From: Syntrophaceae bacterium
GTDB lineage: Bacteria > Desulfobacterota > Desulfomonilia > Desulfomonilales > Desulfomonilaceae
Reading direction: 5' to 3'
Length of the DNA: 17,364 bases
Assembly (NCBI GenBank): GCA_014874425.1
Contig: JACWAG010000027.1
Coordinates: 1-17,364 of the forward strand
The translations under genes were made by a program, and so were the position numbers. Below, in pieces: positions 1 through 6,919 of this stretch. Each line of letters starts with the position of its first letter. Positions within the stretch are counted from its first letter, which is position 1. Below the pieces are notes generated by a model. It ran no database searches, was not told the DNA's origin, and saw nothing but the letters and a program-made list of their open reading frames with translations.

Positions 1-1292
1 AGGCTTAGTCCCGCATGGAAAGCGGCCATAAATCCAATAGCGATCGCAATTAAGATTTGAGCGGTATTACGGACAATATTTCGTTTCCATACTGTGGCCG
101 CGACTGCGATCAGAATAGCCACACCGTAAGAAGCCGATGAATATATTCGACTCGCCTCGTTAAAATTGAACCATGCGGGATGAGGATCGCTAAGGAACCC
201 CCATTTGGCCAAGACGGTATCAACAATTTTGGGAGCGGAACTTCCATAGCCTGCTATTTGATACGGGGCCATTCCCAGGAATAGTATCCCAAACCCTAAA
301 AGAACCATGTACAGCGTCTCATTCGGCAAATTTTGAACGCTATTTTGCTTGTGCGATTGTCCGTTTGTGTGTCCGTTTTGTGTCTTATAGATGACGAAAA
401 TGGACCAGATCGTAGTCATCGCGCCCAAGAAAACGGGCCATGACAGTCCCGGAAGAGATTTGAACGGCGCGATCAAGTAAAAAGGCAGAAGAACCAAATA
501 GGACCACAGCAATTCGATTGACGGAGACAATCCAGCAGCGTCGACAACTCCTCCGTTCATGAATGTGTATCTACAAATAATCGCCCCGGTGAATGATCCA
601 AATATAGCGCCTGCAAGAAAAATTAGGAATCTTTTGTCGGAGATCGTCCGATTGCGCTTGTGAATCGGCCAAACCAGTAACGGTATGACAAAAATAAGAA
701 AACTCGGCGCTTCGTATGTGAGAAAAGAACAAAGGTAAAGACAGACTGGAATTACTAGCCGTGGCCACGACGAGGGTTTTTCCGACCAAAGCTGAAACGT
801 CAGTGTGGAAGCCCAAAACAAGAGCAGACTGATTCTGGAATTATCTGTAAAAACAATGTATGTGAGGCAGGAGACCATCGGGAGAAAGAATGCGACCATG
901 GTAGACAAAACGACAAATGATGAACGTGAAGGGAAAGCCTTGGACAAACATTTTCCCATGAGAATGCAGGATGTCGCCAGAAGGGACAACGAAGCGAAAT
1001 GAAAGGCGATTCTGTTAAATCCGAAAAGCTCGAACATAGTGACGCAGTAAATCCCCTCAACAGGCCGTAGAAAATCTTTCGCATATCCCAATATAGAGCC
1101 TGGGAATTTGTGCCAATACGCCCAACCAAGGACCCACCAGTCATCGCCATCAAAACCGAAGTTCCCTGACATGATCGTTAAAATAAGGCAATAGGCGAAC
1201 AAACCTCCGCCCAATAGCCATAAACAAGATATTTTCTGTTTTGTGAATCTGAAATAATTCAAATGGTTAGTCTGTTGGAGGTGAAAACTCAT
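1..1292 (-). CDS. GT-C-like multi-pass membrane protein, 3' end cut by the window edge
   Basis: An uninterrupted minus-strand frame of 430 codons runs off position 1, so the C-terminus is missing. The ATG at 1292-1290 overlaps the TGA of the upstream response regulator (ATGA), which implies translational coupling in the same operon. After a basic N-terminus there is a membrane segment at about residues 23-41. It is followed by an acidic and aromatic patch, FDGDDWW (47-53), and by R-P at 76-77. At least seven more hydrophobic stretches alternate with short polar loops. An acidic motif just after the first membrane helix, followed by many helices, is the layout of GT-C-fold (GT39/PMT-like) membrane glycosyltransferases, which use lipid-linked sugars. 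I see no subfamily signature, so the substrate is unknown. A non-enzymatic multi-pass membrane protein remains possible. The open frame and membrane character are certain; the enzyme class is inference. Confidence 0.72.
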   Translation of the reverse strand, partial: MSFHLQQTNHLNYFRFTKQKISCLWLLGGGLFAYCLILTIMSGNFGFDGDDWWVLGWAYWHKFPGSILGYAKDFLRPVEGIYCVTMFELFGFNRIAFHFASLSLLATSCILMGKCLSKAFPSRSSFVVLSTMVAFFLPMVSCLTYIVFTDNSRISLLLFWASTLTFQLWSEKPSSWPRLVIPVCLYLCSFLTYEAPSFLIFVIPLLVWPIHKRNRTISDKRFLIFLAGAIFGSFTGAIICRYTFMNGGVVDAAGLSPSIELLWSYLVLLPFYLIAPFKSLPGLSWPVFLGAMTTIWSIFVIYKTQNGHTNGQSHKQNSVQNLPNETLYMVLLGFGILFLGMAPYQIAGYGSSAPKIVDTVLAKWGFLSDPHPAWFNFNEASRIYSSASYGVAILIAVAATVWKRNIVRNTAQILIAIAIGFMAAFHAGLS

Positions 1293-2278
1293 TCATCTTT
1301 ATACAACTCCGGATAAAGTCTTCTAGCGCATTCCGGACATATACTATGGGTAAATTCGGCTTCAGAGCGATCTCGTATATAAGATTCGATCTGTTCCCAA
1401 TATCCTTTGTCATTGCGAATTTTTTTGCACGATGCGCAGATCGGAAGGAACCCACTGAGAGTCTTGACTTTGGCCAGAGCTTTTTCCAGATCTTCAATAA
1501 GTTTCTGTTTCTCCTGCTCTGCAAGTTTAAGAGAAGTGATTTCATTGACTGTCAAAAGCAAATGATCTTCACCTCCAGACTTGAAACGGCGTAAATGGCA
1601 GTCCAGCCAGACCTTTTTACCAAAAGTAGTCATAATGTAAACTTGGCGCATTTTCTCAGCGCCTGTAGACAGCGTCTTTTCTGCGTCATCCAGGAGACCG
1701 GAAACCTTCCAAGATTCAAGATGACGAAAGTTTTGGCTCACTACAAGTTCTTTAGTTCCTCCCATGATCCGAGTCATTGCTTCATTGACAAAAGTTGTGC
1801 GCCCGTCCGAGCTGTATGTGGCCATCCCAACGCAAGAAGTCGCCAGGATCTTTTCGTTAAATTCAAGGGCTTCAGTCAGACGCTTTTCCGTGTCTTTCAG
1901 TCTCAATATGGAATTCACTCGAGCAAGAAGTTCACGATTCGGGACCGGTTTTGCGATGTAGCCATCAGCGCAGTGGTCTAATCCATTGGCCTGGCTGTCT
2001 GAGTCGGTCTTAATACTGGATAAGAGAACCACATAAATGTCCTTTGTCTCAGGATTGGACTTGATGCGTTTACAAACATCCCTTCCGTCAATATCAGGCA
2101 GTACCACATCCAGCAATATCAGGTCGGGTTTCATCTCAGTCGCGAGTTTTAGACAGTCAGTCCCTGTAGACGCCTCTATGGTCTCGTAACCACCAGATTT
2201 CATAATTCGAGAAACGCCCTGAAGGGCGTAGAGTTGATCATCAACGATCAAAATTAGTGAAGACTGTTCCTTTTTCAC
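1289..2278 (-). CDS. Response regulator: REC-PAS with C-terminal Cys4 motif
   Basis: This 329-residue soluble protein opens with a receiver domain (about 6-125). D13-D14 form the acidic pocket, D57 (in LLDVVLP) is the expected phosphorylation site, and S87 and K110 occupy the switch and lysine positions. A PAS domain follows (about 140-255), then a short coiled coil (about 256-277). The tail carries two CxxC pairs, C281/C284 and C314/C317, around a GYW-ExYI core with H311. This resembles a short Cys-rich tail often seen on sensory proteins of Desulfobacterota and probably binds metal. No DNA-binding or enzymatic output domain is present, so it may act as a phospho-relay or through protein contacts. 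The start is a GTG at 2278-2276 with GAGG five bases upstream. It lies 110 bp after the histidine kinase gene and is the likely partner of that kinase. Its stop overlaps the start of the membrane protein gene. Confidence 0.9.
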   Translation of the reverse strand: MKKEQSSLILIVDDQLYALQGVSRIMKSGGYETIEASTGTDCLKLATEMKPDLILLDVVLPDIDGRDVCKRIKSNPETKDIYVVLLSSIKTDSDSQANGLDHCADGYIAKPVPNRELLARVNSILRLKDTEKRLTEALEFNEKILATSCVGMATYSSDGRTTFVNEAMTRIMGGTKELVVSQNFRHLESWKVSGLLDDAEKTLSTGAEKMRQVYIMTTFGKKVWLDCHLRRFKSGGEDHLLLTVNEITSLKLAEQEKQKLIEDLEKALAKVKTLSGFLPICASCKKIRNDKGYWEQIESYIRDRSEAEFTHSICPECARRLYPELYKDE

Positions 2279-2325
2279 GTTGGCCTCGTATCACTTTGGT
2301 TGAGTTTGCCCTAATTCGAAAGAAA

Positions 2326-2356
2326 ACCCAAGTAGTGGGTGTCCAAAACAGTTTTG
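2326..2356. repeat. Two adjacent small inverted repeats between kinase and response regulator
   Basis: The 110-bp gap between the kinase stop and the response regulator GTG holds two neighbouring hairpin-capable repeats. ACCCA-agtag-TGGGT lies at 2326-2340, and CAAAAC-a-GTTTTG at 2344-2356. Read on the minus strand, the first is followed by TTTTCTTT, so it could be a weak intrinsic terminator or attenuator that lowers expression of the downstream genes. It could equally be an operator. The stems are short (5 and 6 bp) and chance is not excluded. Confidence 0.3.
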
Positions 2357-2388
2357 TTTAACAGAATGACGGCACGACTCCAATTTTT

Positions 2389-3591
2389 CTAATCAGTCGT
2401 TGAGGGTAACGCCACGTAGAACGTGGATCCTTTACCGACTTCGCTCTCCACCCAAACTCGCCCTTGGTGGCCCATCACGATTTTTCGAACAATCGCCAGG
2501 CCAAGGCCAGTGCTGTCTTCTCCTCCGGTCGATCTTACGCTGGTTCTCTGAAAAGGTTTGAACAGTTTATCTATCTCGTTGGCGGGTATTCCCTGGCCTT
2601 GGTCTTTGACGGAAATGACAGCTTCCTTGCCGGATCTCGCAACCTTTACATTTATGACGCTTCCTTCATTAGAAAATTTGATAGCATTCACAATCAGGTT
2701 GTTGAGGACCTGTTCAATTTTTGCGGTATCGACAAGGGTCTCAGGGATATCCTGGTCGTATTGAAAATCTATACTAATGTTTTTCTTGGAAGCCATTGTG
2801 TTGTTCAAGGTAACGTTATGTTGAATCAGGTCTATTAAGTCCGTCCTTGCAAGATTTAATTCCAACTTGCCGGATTCGATTTTCGCCACATCAAGAAGGT
2901 CGTTAACTAGCCGAAGCATGAACTGGCTGGAAGAATGTATTATTGAGACAAACTCGATTTGTTCAGGAGTCAGAACTTCCGACGCTTCATCGGAGAGAAA
3001 TTCACTATACATTTGTATAGCGTTAAGTGGGTTACGTAAGTCATGGGCTGCGATACCAAGGAACCGGTTTTTCTCCTCGTTGAGTTTTTCCAGTTCAATA
3101 TTTTTCTTGGTAAGTTCCCGTTGCAAATTGGCAAGCTCGTTATTTAGTCGGCCCAATTCATCGTAAAGCGTGCTTTCTTTTTGCTTCTGGTTCTTTTTTA
3201 GGTCTGCATGGGCCTTCATCGCTGAACGCAGACTATTGATTTGTTCGTTGCCCATTTGAGTCAGTTCGTTCACCAGTTTTTCCAACCCATCAGCAGTTTT
3301 GGCCGCTACAATAAGAAGTCTCTCGTTCCAAAGGGCGCCGGCAAAACTTAGAACCTCAACGAGATCGAGAATAGGAACGCCCAATTGCCAATCAAAAGCG
3401 GCTCCTTTTGACTTGATCTCTACAATAAAATTGAGTGATTTGCCTAAACTTCCACGCTCGACAATGGTGGACAGAGACTTTCCTGTGTGGATTCTATCGG
3501 TGAGTCCCAATTCGTCCCGGATTACTTCCAAAACTGTTCCGTCCAGGTCACAGAGAAATACAATTCCGATGTCAGGCTTCTGTTCTTTCAT
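2389..3591 (-). CDS. Soluble sensor histidine kinase coupled to the B12-binding protein
   Basis: This is a cytoplasmic kinase of 400 residues with no membrane segment. Residues 1-105 form a PAS-like alpha/beta domain that I cannot assign further. A long coiled coil follows (about 125-175). The HisKA domain has an H-box FLGIAAHDLRNP with phospho-acceptor H183. The HATPase_c domain has N-box NNLIVNAIKFS, G1 box DQGQGIP and G2 box STGLGLAIV. The frame is open upstream to 3681, but that extension lies inside the preceding gene. The ATG at 3591-3589 overlaps the TGA of the B12 protein as ATGA and was chosen for that reason. Its own ribosome site is poor, which fits translation coupled to the upstream gene. 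Without its own transmembrane or GAF input, the kinase probably takes its signal from the B12-binding protein. The REC-PAS protein downstream is its likely target. Confidence 0.9.
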   Translation of the reverse strand: MKEQKPDIGIVFLCDLDGTVLEVIRDELGLTDRIHTGKSLSTIVERGSLGKSLNFIVEIKSKGAAFDWQLGVPILDLVEVLSFAGALWNERLLIVAAKTADGLEKLVNELTQMGNEQINSLRSAMKAHADLKKNQKQKESTLYDELGRLNNELANLQRELTKKNIELEKLNEEKNRFLGIAAHDLRNPLNAIQMYSEFLSDEASEVLTPEQIEFVSIIHSSSQFMLRLVNDLLDVAKIESGKLELNLARTDLIDLIQHNVTLNNTMASKKNISIDFQYDQDIPETLVDTAKIEQVLNNLIVNAIKFSNEGSVINVKVARSGKEAVISVKDQGQGIPANEIDKLFKPFQRTSVRSTGGEDSTGLGLAIVRKIVMGHQGRVWVESEVGKGSTFYVALPSTTD

Positions 3592-4661
3592 GAAAGGGAC
3601 TTGTCCATGATAATTTGATTTGCCAGCGCTATTGCCTGTTGAGCGTCCTCGGCAAAACCATCGGCCCCAAGGCGGCTCCACAGACCGGGAGATGTACGTA
3701 ATGCGTAACCTCCCACCAGAATCTTTACTTTCCTATTTCGATCAAATTCGCGGATATTTGAAATTAGTTCTTTGAGAGCGCTTCTGTGGAAAGGAATGGA
3801 AGCTGATATTCCAACCACGTCGGCTTCATGTTTATCTATAGCTTCTATAATGCTGGAAGCGGGAGTATTTGCGCCCATATAGTAGGTGTCCCATCCTTCC
3901 ATTTCAAAAAAATCGGCGACCATCCTAACCCCAATCTCATGGAGTTCACCACCCACGCATGCAGCCACCAATTTACGACCAATTTTGTCAGTTGAGAAAA
4001 TGTGAGAGTAAAGTTGTGACATGATAAGTTGAGTAGCGGCAGAGCAGAAATGCTCCTGAGCTATACTAACTTTGTTTGAGTGCCAAAGACGACCGATTTC
4101 GTACTGGGAACGCTGAAAAACGTGTAAATAGATGTCTTTAACGCTAACACCCTTGTCAACGGCCTGCAATATGAGATTAGCGGCCAAACGTCTATCACCG
4201 TTAAGAAGGGAATCCAGGTATTGCGTAGCCAAGTCATGGAGGGGAGTGTTCACTGTAATGTATGAAGGTTGAGCTGCAAGTTCATCCTGTATTCGGTTCA
4301 TGGCAGTCAGGATATATTCGTGTGTAATCTCCGCCATTTCAAGGGAAAGTCGTTCGCGTAAAACTTCTTCGGTACATTTAAGCATTGCTGGCAAAGCTTC
4401 GGACGGGATCTTTATCCCTTCGAATAGTTGTTTTAGCCACACTACATAATCGCCAAACAGGGTGGGATCGGATTGGTTAAGGGCTTCAACAAGATAGCTA
4501 AAGTGGTGATTCGAGTCCCGCAAGCTCAATTCCCGGCCTTTATCCCCATATGGCTCCCATATTTCGGGCTGAAGCTCATATTGGCGGGACACTATGGCTT
4601 CTGAAAGGGAATTTCGTTGGGTGTCAATAATCTTAGCGATCTCTGCATTTATTTCCTGCAT
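3588..4661 (-). CDS. Cobalamin-binding sensor protein with CarH-type photoreceptor motif
   Basis: This 357-residue protein has three parts. Residues 1-130 are a helical sensory region of a type often placed before B12 modules. Residues about 135-225 form the four-helix B12-binding cap. Residues about 229-352 are the Rossmann-like B12-binding domain. In the cap, W193 and E203-H204 give W-x9-EH, the spacing of the Trp and Glu-His that contact adenosylcobalamin in CarH photoreceptors. The lower-ligand motif is E239-L-H241-E-I-G244, a variant of DxHxxG, with GIS (284-286) and VGG (316-318) completing the nucleotide-loop site. There is no MerR-like helix-turn-helix, so it cannot act as CarH does; the overlapping kinase gene suggests signalling to that kinase. 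A corrinoid methyltransferase subunit (MtaC type) is an alternative, but those lack the W-x9-EH motif and the long N-terminal region, and no methyltransferase is nearby. The ATG has AGGAG seven bases upstream. Confidence 0.9.
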   Translation of the reverse strand: MQEINAEIAKIIDTQRNSLSEAIVSRQYELQPEIWEPYGDKGRELSLRDSNHHFSYLVEALNQSDPTLFGDYVVWLKQLFEGIKIPSEALPAMLKCTEEVLRERLSLEMAEITHEYILTAMNRIQDELAAQPSYITVNTPLHDLATQYLDSLLNGDRRLAANLILQAVDKGVSVKDIYLHVFQRSQYEIGRLWHSNKVSIAQEHFCSAATQLIMSQLYSHIFSTDKIGRKLVAACVGGELHEIGVRMVADFFEMEGWDTYYMGANTPASSIIEAIDKHEADVVGISASIPFHRSALKELISNIREFDRNRKVKILVGGYALRTSPGLWSRLGADGFAEDAQQAIALANQIIMDKSLS

Positions 4662-4849
4662 CGCAGACTCCTCTCAATGTCAGAGATGTAAGGAGCGTTT
4701 CGGGAAATAGGGGTTATCCCAAGTGACTCAACAACAGCGTAACTTGAAAACTTCAAATGTCGATCAATTTTCTCACAATAGCAATTTTTTGTCACATCCT
4801 TTTGATTCATGTGGGCTATGATAAGTTACTTGCGCAAAGGCGCCGGATG

Positions 4850-4878
4850 TTGATAATTTGAGTCAGGTTCTACATTAT
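4850..4878 (+). promoter_or_regulatory. Candidate sigma-70 promoter of the heme oxygenase gene
   Basis: TTGATA (4850-4855) and CATTAT (4873-4878) are separated by 17 bases, matching the -35 and -10 consensus at five and four of six positions. The pair sits 44 bases before the heme oxygenase ATG. It lies in the 260-bp region shared with the divergent B12-sensor operon, so factors bound here could affect both genes. I found no equally good promoter for the minus strand. A short inverted repeat TTGAA-aac-TTCAA is present at 4744-4756. Confidence 0.42.
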
Positions 4879-4921
4879 TGTCGGAGACTGGACAGAAAAA
4901 CGTTCCGGATAGGAGGCCACA

Positions 4922-5512
4922 ATGCTGACACCATTCATGCAACGTCTCAGAGAATCTATCATGCCGTTACATGATGAAGCAGAGAAAGTCGGCCCGCTGC
5001 ACGTGATTCCAGACAAAACTATTAGACACGAGGACTACATTAAGGTCTTGGAACGGCTGTATGGTTTCGTCTCTGTCGCGGAAAAAGTGATCGGATCGCA
5101 AATCGATGATCGATGTGTTGCGCTGGACTATCCCAATAGAACGAGAGTCAAGCACCTAGCGAACGATTTGGTATTTCTTGGCCGGTCTGAAGGCTCTCTT
5201 GAGCAATTGCCCTGTTTCGACGGTGTTTCTCGCCTGACTACATTACCTGATGCGCTTGGTTGCCTGTATCTGTTCGAAGGTTCCAGACTCGGTGGATTGG
5301 TTCTTTCTAAAGCCCTAAAGGAGCATTTCGGCTTTCAAAATTTTCAAGGATACTCATATTTCGCGTCAAATGGCGTAGATGTGCCCGCAATGTGGGCCTC
5401 TTTCAAGGATTTTATGGAAAATTACGTGCAGACCCAAGGCGGAGGCGATGAAATCATTGTAGCGGCGAAGAATGGTTTTGCGTCTCTTAACGAGTGGCTC
5501 GCCGGAGCATAA
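4922..5512 (+). CDS. Heme oxygenase (biliverdin-producing, BphO/HmuO-like)
   Basis: This 196-residue, probably cytoplasmic, all-helical protein has the usual length of bacterial heme oxygenases, which open heme to biliverdin, iron and CO using O2 and electrons. The first helix carries LRESIMPLHDEAEK, with H17 as the likely proximal heme ligand. The distal-helix signature is LGCLYLFEGSRLGG (112-125), whose glycines let heme and O2 sit close to the helix. The gene has a strong ribosome site, AGGAGG, five bases before the ATG. It is the only plus-strand gene here and diverges from the B12-sensor operon. No phytochrome, TonB receptor or heme transporter lies in the window, so the role (bilin supply, iron release or CO signalling) is open. 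The assignment rests on the two motifs and the length. Loss of oxygenase activity with heme binding kept is possible. Confidence 0.88.
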   Translation: MLTPFMQRLRESIMPLHDEAEKVGPLHVIPDKTIRHEDYIKVLERLYGFVSVAEKVIGSQIDDRCVALDYPNRTRVKHLANDLVFLGRSEGSLEQLPCFDGVSRLTTLPDALGCLYLFEGSRLGGLVLSKALKEHFGFQNFQGYSYFASNGVDVPAMWASFKDFMENYVQTQGGGDEIIVAAKNGFASLNEWLAGA

Positions 5513-5604
5513 AACCATTAGGAGCATATTGGTAGAAGGGTTTTGATAACTCGTTCCCTACTTTAATGAAGTTACAAGTGTATATCCTCCAGAGGTCTAA
5601 CAAA

Positions 5605-6744
5605 TCAATTTCGAGCGCGGGGAAGTGTCAAGGCGAAGGCGAGGGCCAGGACGGGGAAGATGAGCATGGAATATAACGCCACGGTAAGACCATGATGGTC
5701 GGCGATTATACCCATAATGGGCACAGACAAACCACCCAGTCCGATAGCGGCGCCCAAAGTCACACCTGACGCTACCCCAATACGGGACTTAAGATAACTT
5801 TGCCCTAATAATACGACCGTGCTTGCGCTCCCGATGGTAGTGAAACCCACGAGGCCAAGACAGACCAGTCGTAGAACCCCGTGTGTGAGCATGAATCCTA
5901 GAAACAGAGGTGGAACTACGAAGAGCGAACCAACAAGCAAGGTTTTAAGGCCGATACGGTCCGCGACGAAACCGCCTAACCCTGACCCCAACGCTCCGGA
6001 AAGCATCATCAATGTTAAGGCTGAATTGGCTTCGGGAATTGAGAAACCGCGGACTTTGACGTAATACAGGGGGACAAACGTCATCATCCCGAAATAGAGG
6101 CATACTCTAAGGACAATTACTGCTGTCAGACGGGCAAAAGCCCCCCACTGAGCCGTATCATCATCTGCGGAAAACATCGTTGAACCGACGGGCGGACGAA
6201 ACGAAGATAGTCGCGACAATTCTCTTGTTAGGCCAACGGCTACAACAACGGCCGGTATTATCATGAACAACGTACCGGGCAGTCCAAATCTCAGGATCAG
6301 AGGGGTTACCATGATGGGACCAAGGCTAAAACCGATGGTACCCCCGACCGTGAAATAACTCATACCAGCGGCTCTTTGTCCTGAAACATAGTTCGCGAAA
6401 CGAGAACCTTCCGGATGATATGCCGCTACTCCCAATCCGCTAAGGAGCACACAAGCCACAAGTAGCCAGTACGTAGGCGCTATGCCGGCAAATGCCAAGC
6501 CTAGACCCCCGACAAGAACCCCGAAAGGCATTAACCACGGAATTGGATGGCGGTCAGAGTAGTATCCCAGAACCGGCTGAATCAGTGAAGACAGGACTGT
6601 CGCAGCCAAGACCAATCCGGAAGCGGCTACATACGACAATCCTCTCTCAGTGACCAGGAACGGGAGCAGGGCAGGGACAGCGCCCTGACTCACATCGTTG
6701 AACATATGGCTCACCGCCAGAAATACAAGTCCGCGGCGATCCAT
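5605..6744 (-). CDS. MFS exporter of the fosmidomycin-resistance (Fsr) type
   Basis: This is a twelve-helix major facilitator superfamily protein of the inner membrane, about 379 residues from the chosen start. Its segments resemble E. coli Fsr: SHMFNDVSQGAVPALLPFL near the N-terminus, QPVLGYYSDRHPIPW after helix 2, AYHPEGSR in the helix 4-5 region, and a VGGTIGFSLGP stretch. Fsr-like proteins export drugs or metabolites by proton antiport; the substrate here cannot be told. The frame is open up to a TTG at 6840, with an ATG at 6831. I prefer the ATG at 6744 because it leaves a short N-terminal tail like that of the family and has a weak AAGAAG ribosome site five bases before it, but the longer form is possible. 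The gene follows the nitroreductase gene in the same direction and converges on heme oxygenase. Confidence 0.88.
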   Translation of the reverse strand: MDRRGLVFLAVSHMFNDVSQGAVPALLPFLVTERGLSYVAASGLVLAATVLSSLIQPVLGYYSDRHPIPWLMPFGVLVGGLGLAFAGIAPTYWLLVACVLLSGLGVAAYHPEGSRFANYVSGQRAAGMSYFTVGGTIGFSLGPIMVTPLILRFGLPGTLFMIIPAVVVAVGLTRELSRLSSFRPPVGSTMFSADDDTAQWGAFARLTAVIVLRVCLYFGMMTFVPLYYVKVRGFSIPEANSALTLMMLSGALGSGLGGFVADRIGLKTLLVGSLFVVPPLFLGFMLTHGVLRLVCLGLVGFTTIGSASTVVLLGQSYLKSRIGVASGVTLGAAIGLGGLSVPIMGIIADHHGLTVALYSMLIFPVLALAFALTLPRARN

Positions 6745-6919
6745 AGCGTCTTCTTTAATTGAAAGATCCTGTGTATCTTCTGTTGATTCTAATTGTTTAG
6801 GCTTTATTTCGGCCGAACAGGCGCCATTCATAAACAACAAGCCCTAAGTGCATGGTGACTTTCTTCGTAATCAATCAACACAAGATAATTCGTGGATCAT
6901 AATTTACAATAGCGCAGAT

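Noticed and set aside
571..1153. Two minus-strand frames at 571-816 and 800-1153
   Set aside because: They are in other frames than the continuous 430-codon membrane protein frame that covers 1-1292. Their proteins look like shifted, low-complexity translations.
1595..1981. Plus-strand frame of 128 codons
   Set aside because: It is antisense to the REC-PAS regulator, whose conserved residues are intact on the minus strand.
3592..3681. Longer N-terminus for the kinase gene
   Set aside because: The added 30 residues are only the alternate frame of the B12 protein C-terminus; the ATGA overlap at 3591 explains the start.
3588..4661. Corrinoid protein of a methyltransferase system (MtaC/MttC type)
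   Set aside because: No methyltransferase or activase is nearby, the protein is longer with a sensory-type N-terminus, it carries W-x9-EH, and it overlaps a kinase gene. Not fully excluded.
5513..5604. Bidirectional terminator between heme oxygenase and the MFS gene
   Set aside because: Expected from the convergent layout, but no stable stem with a T-run is visible in the 92-bp gap.
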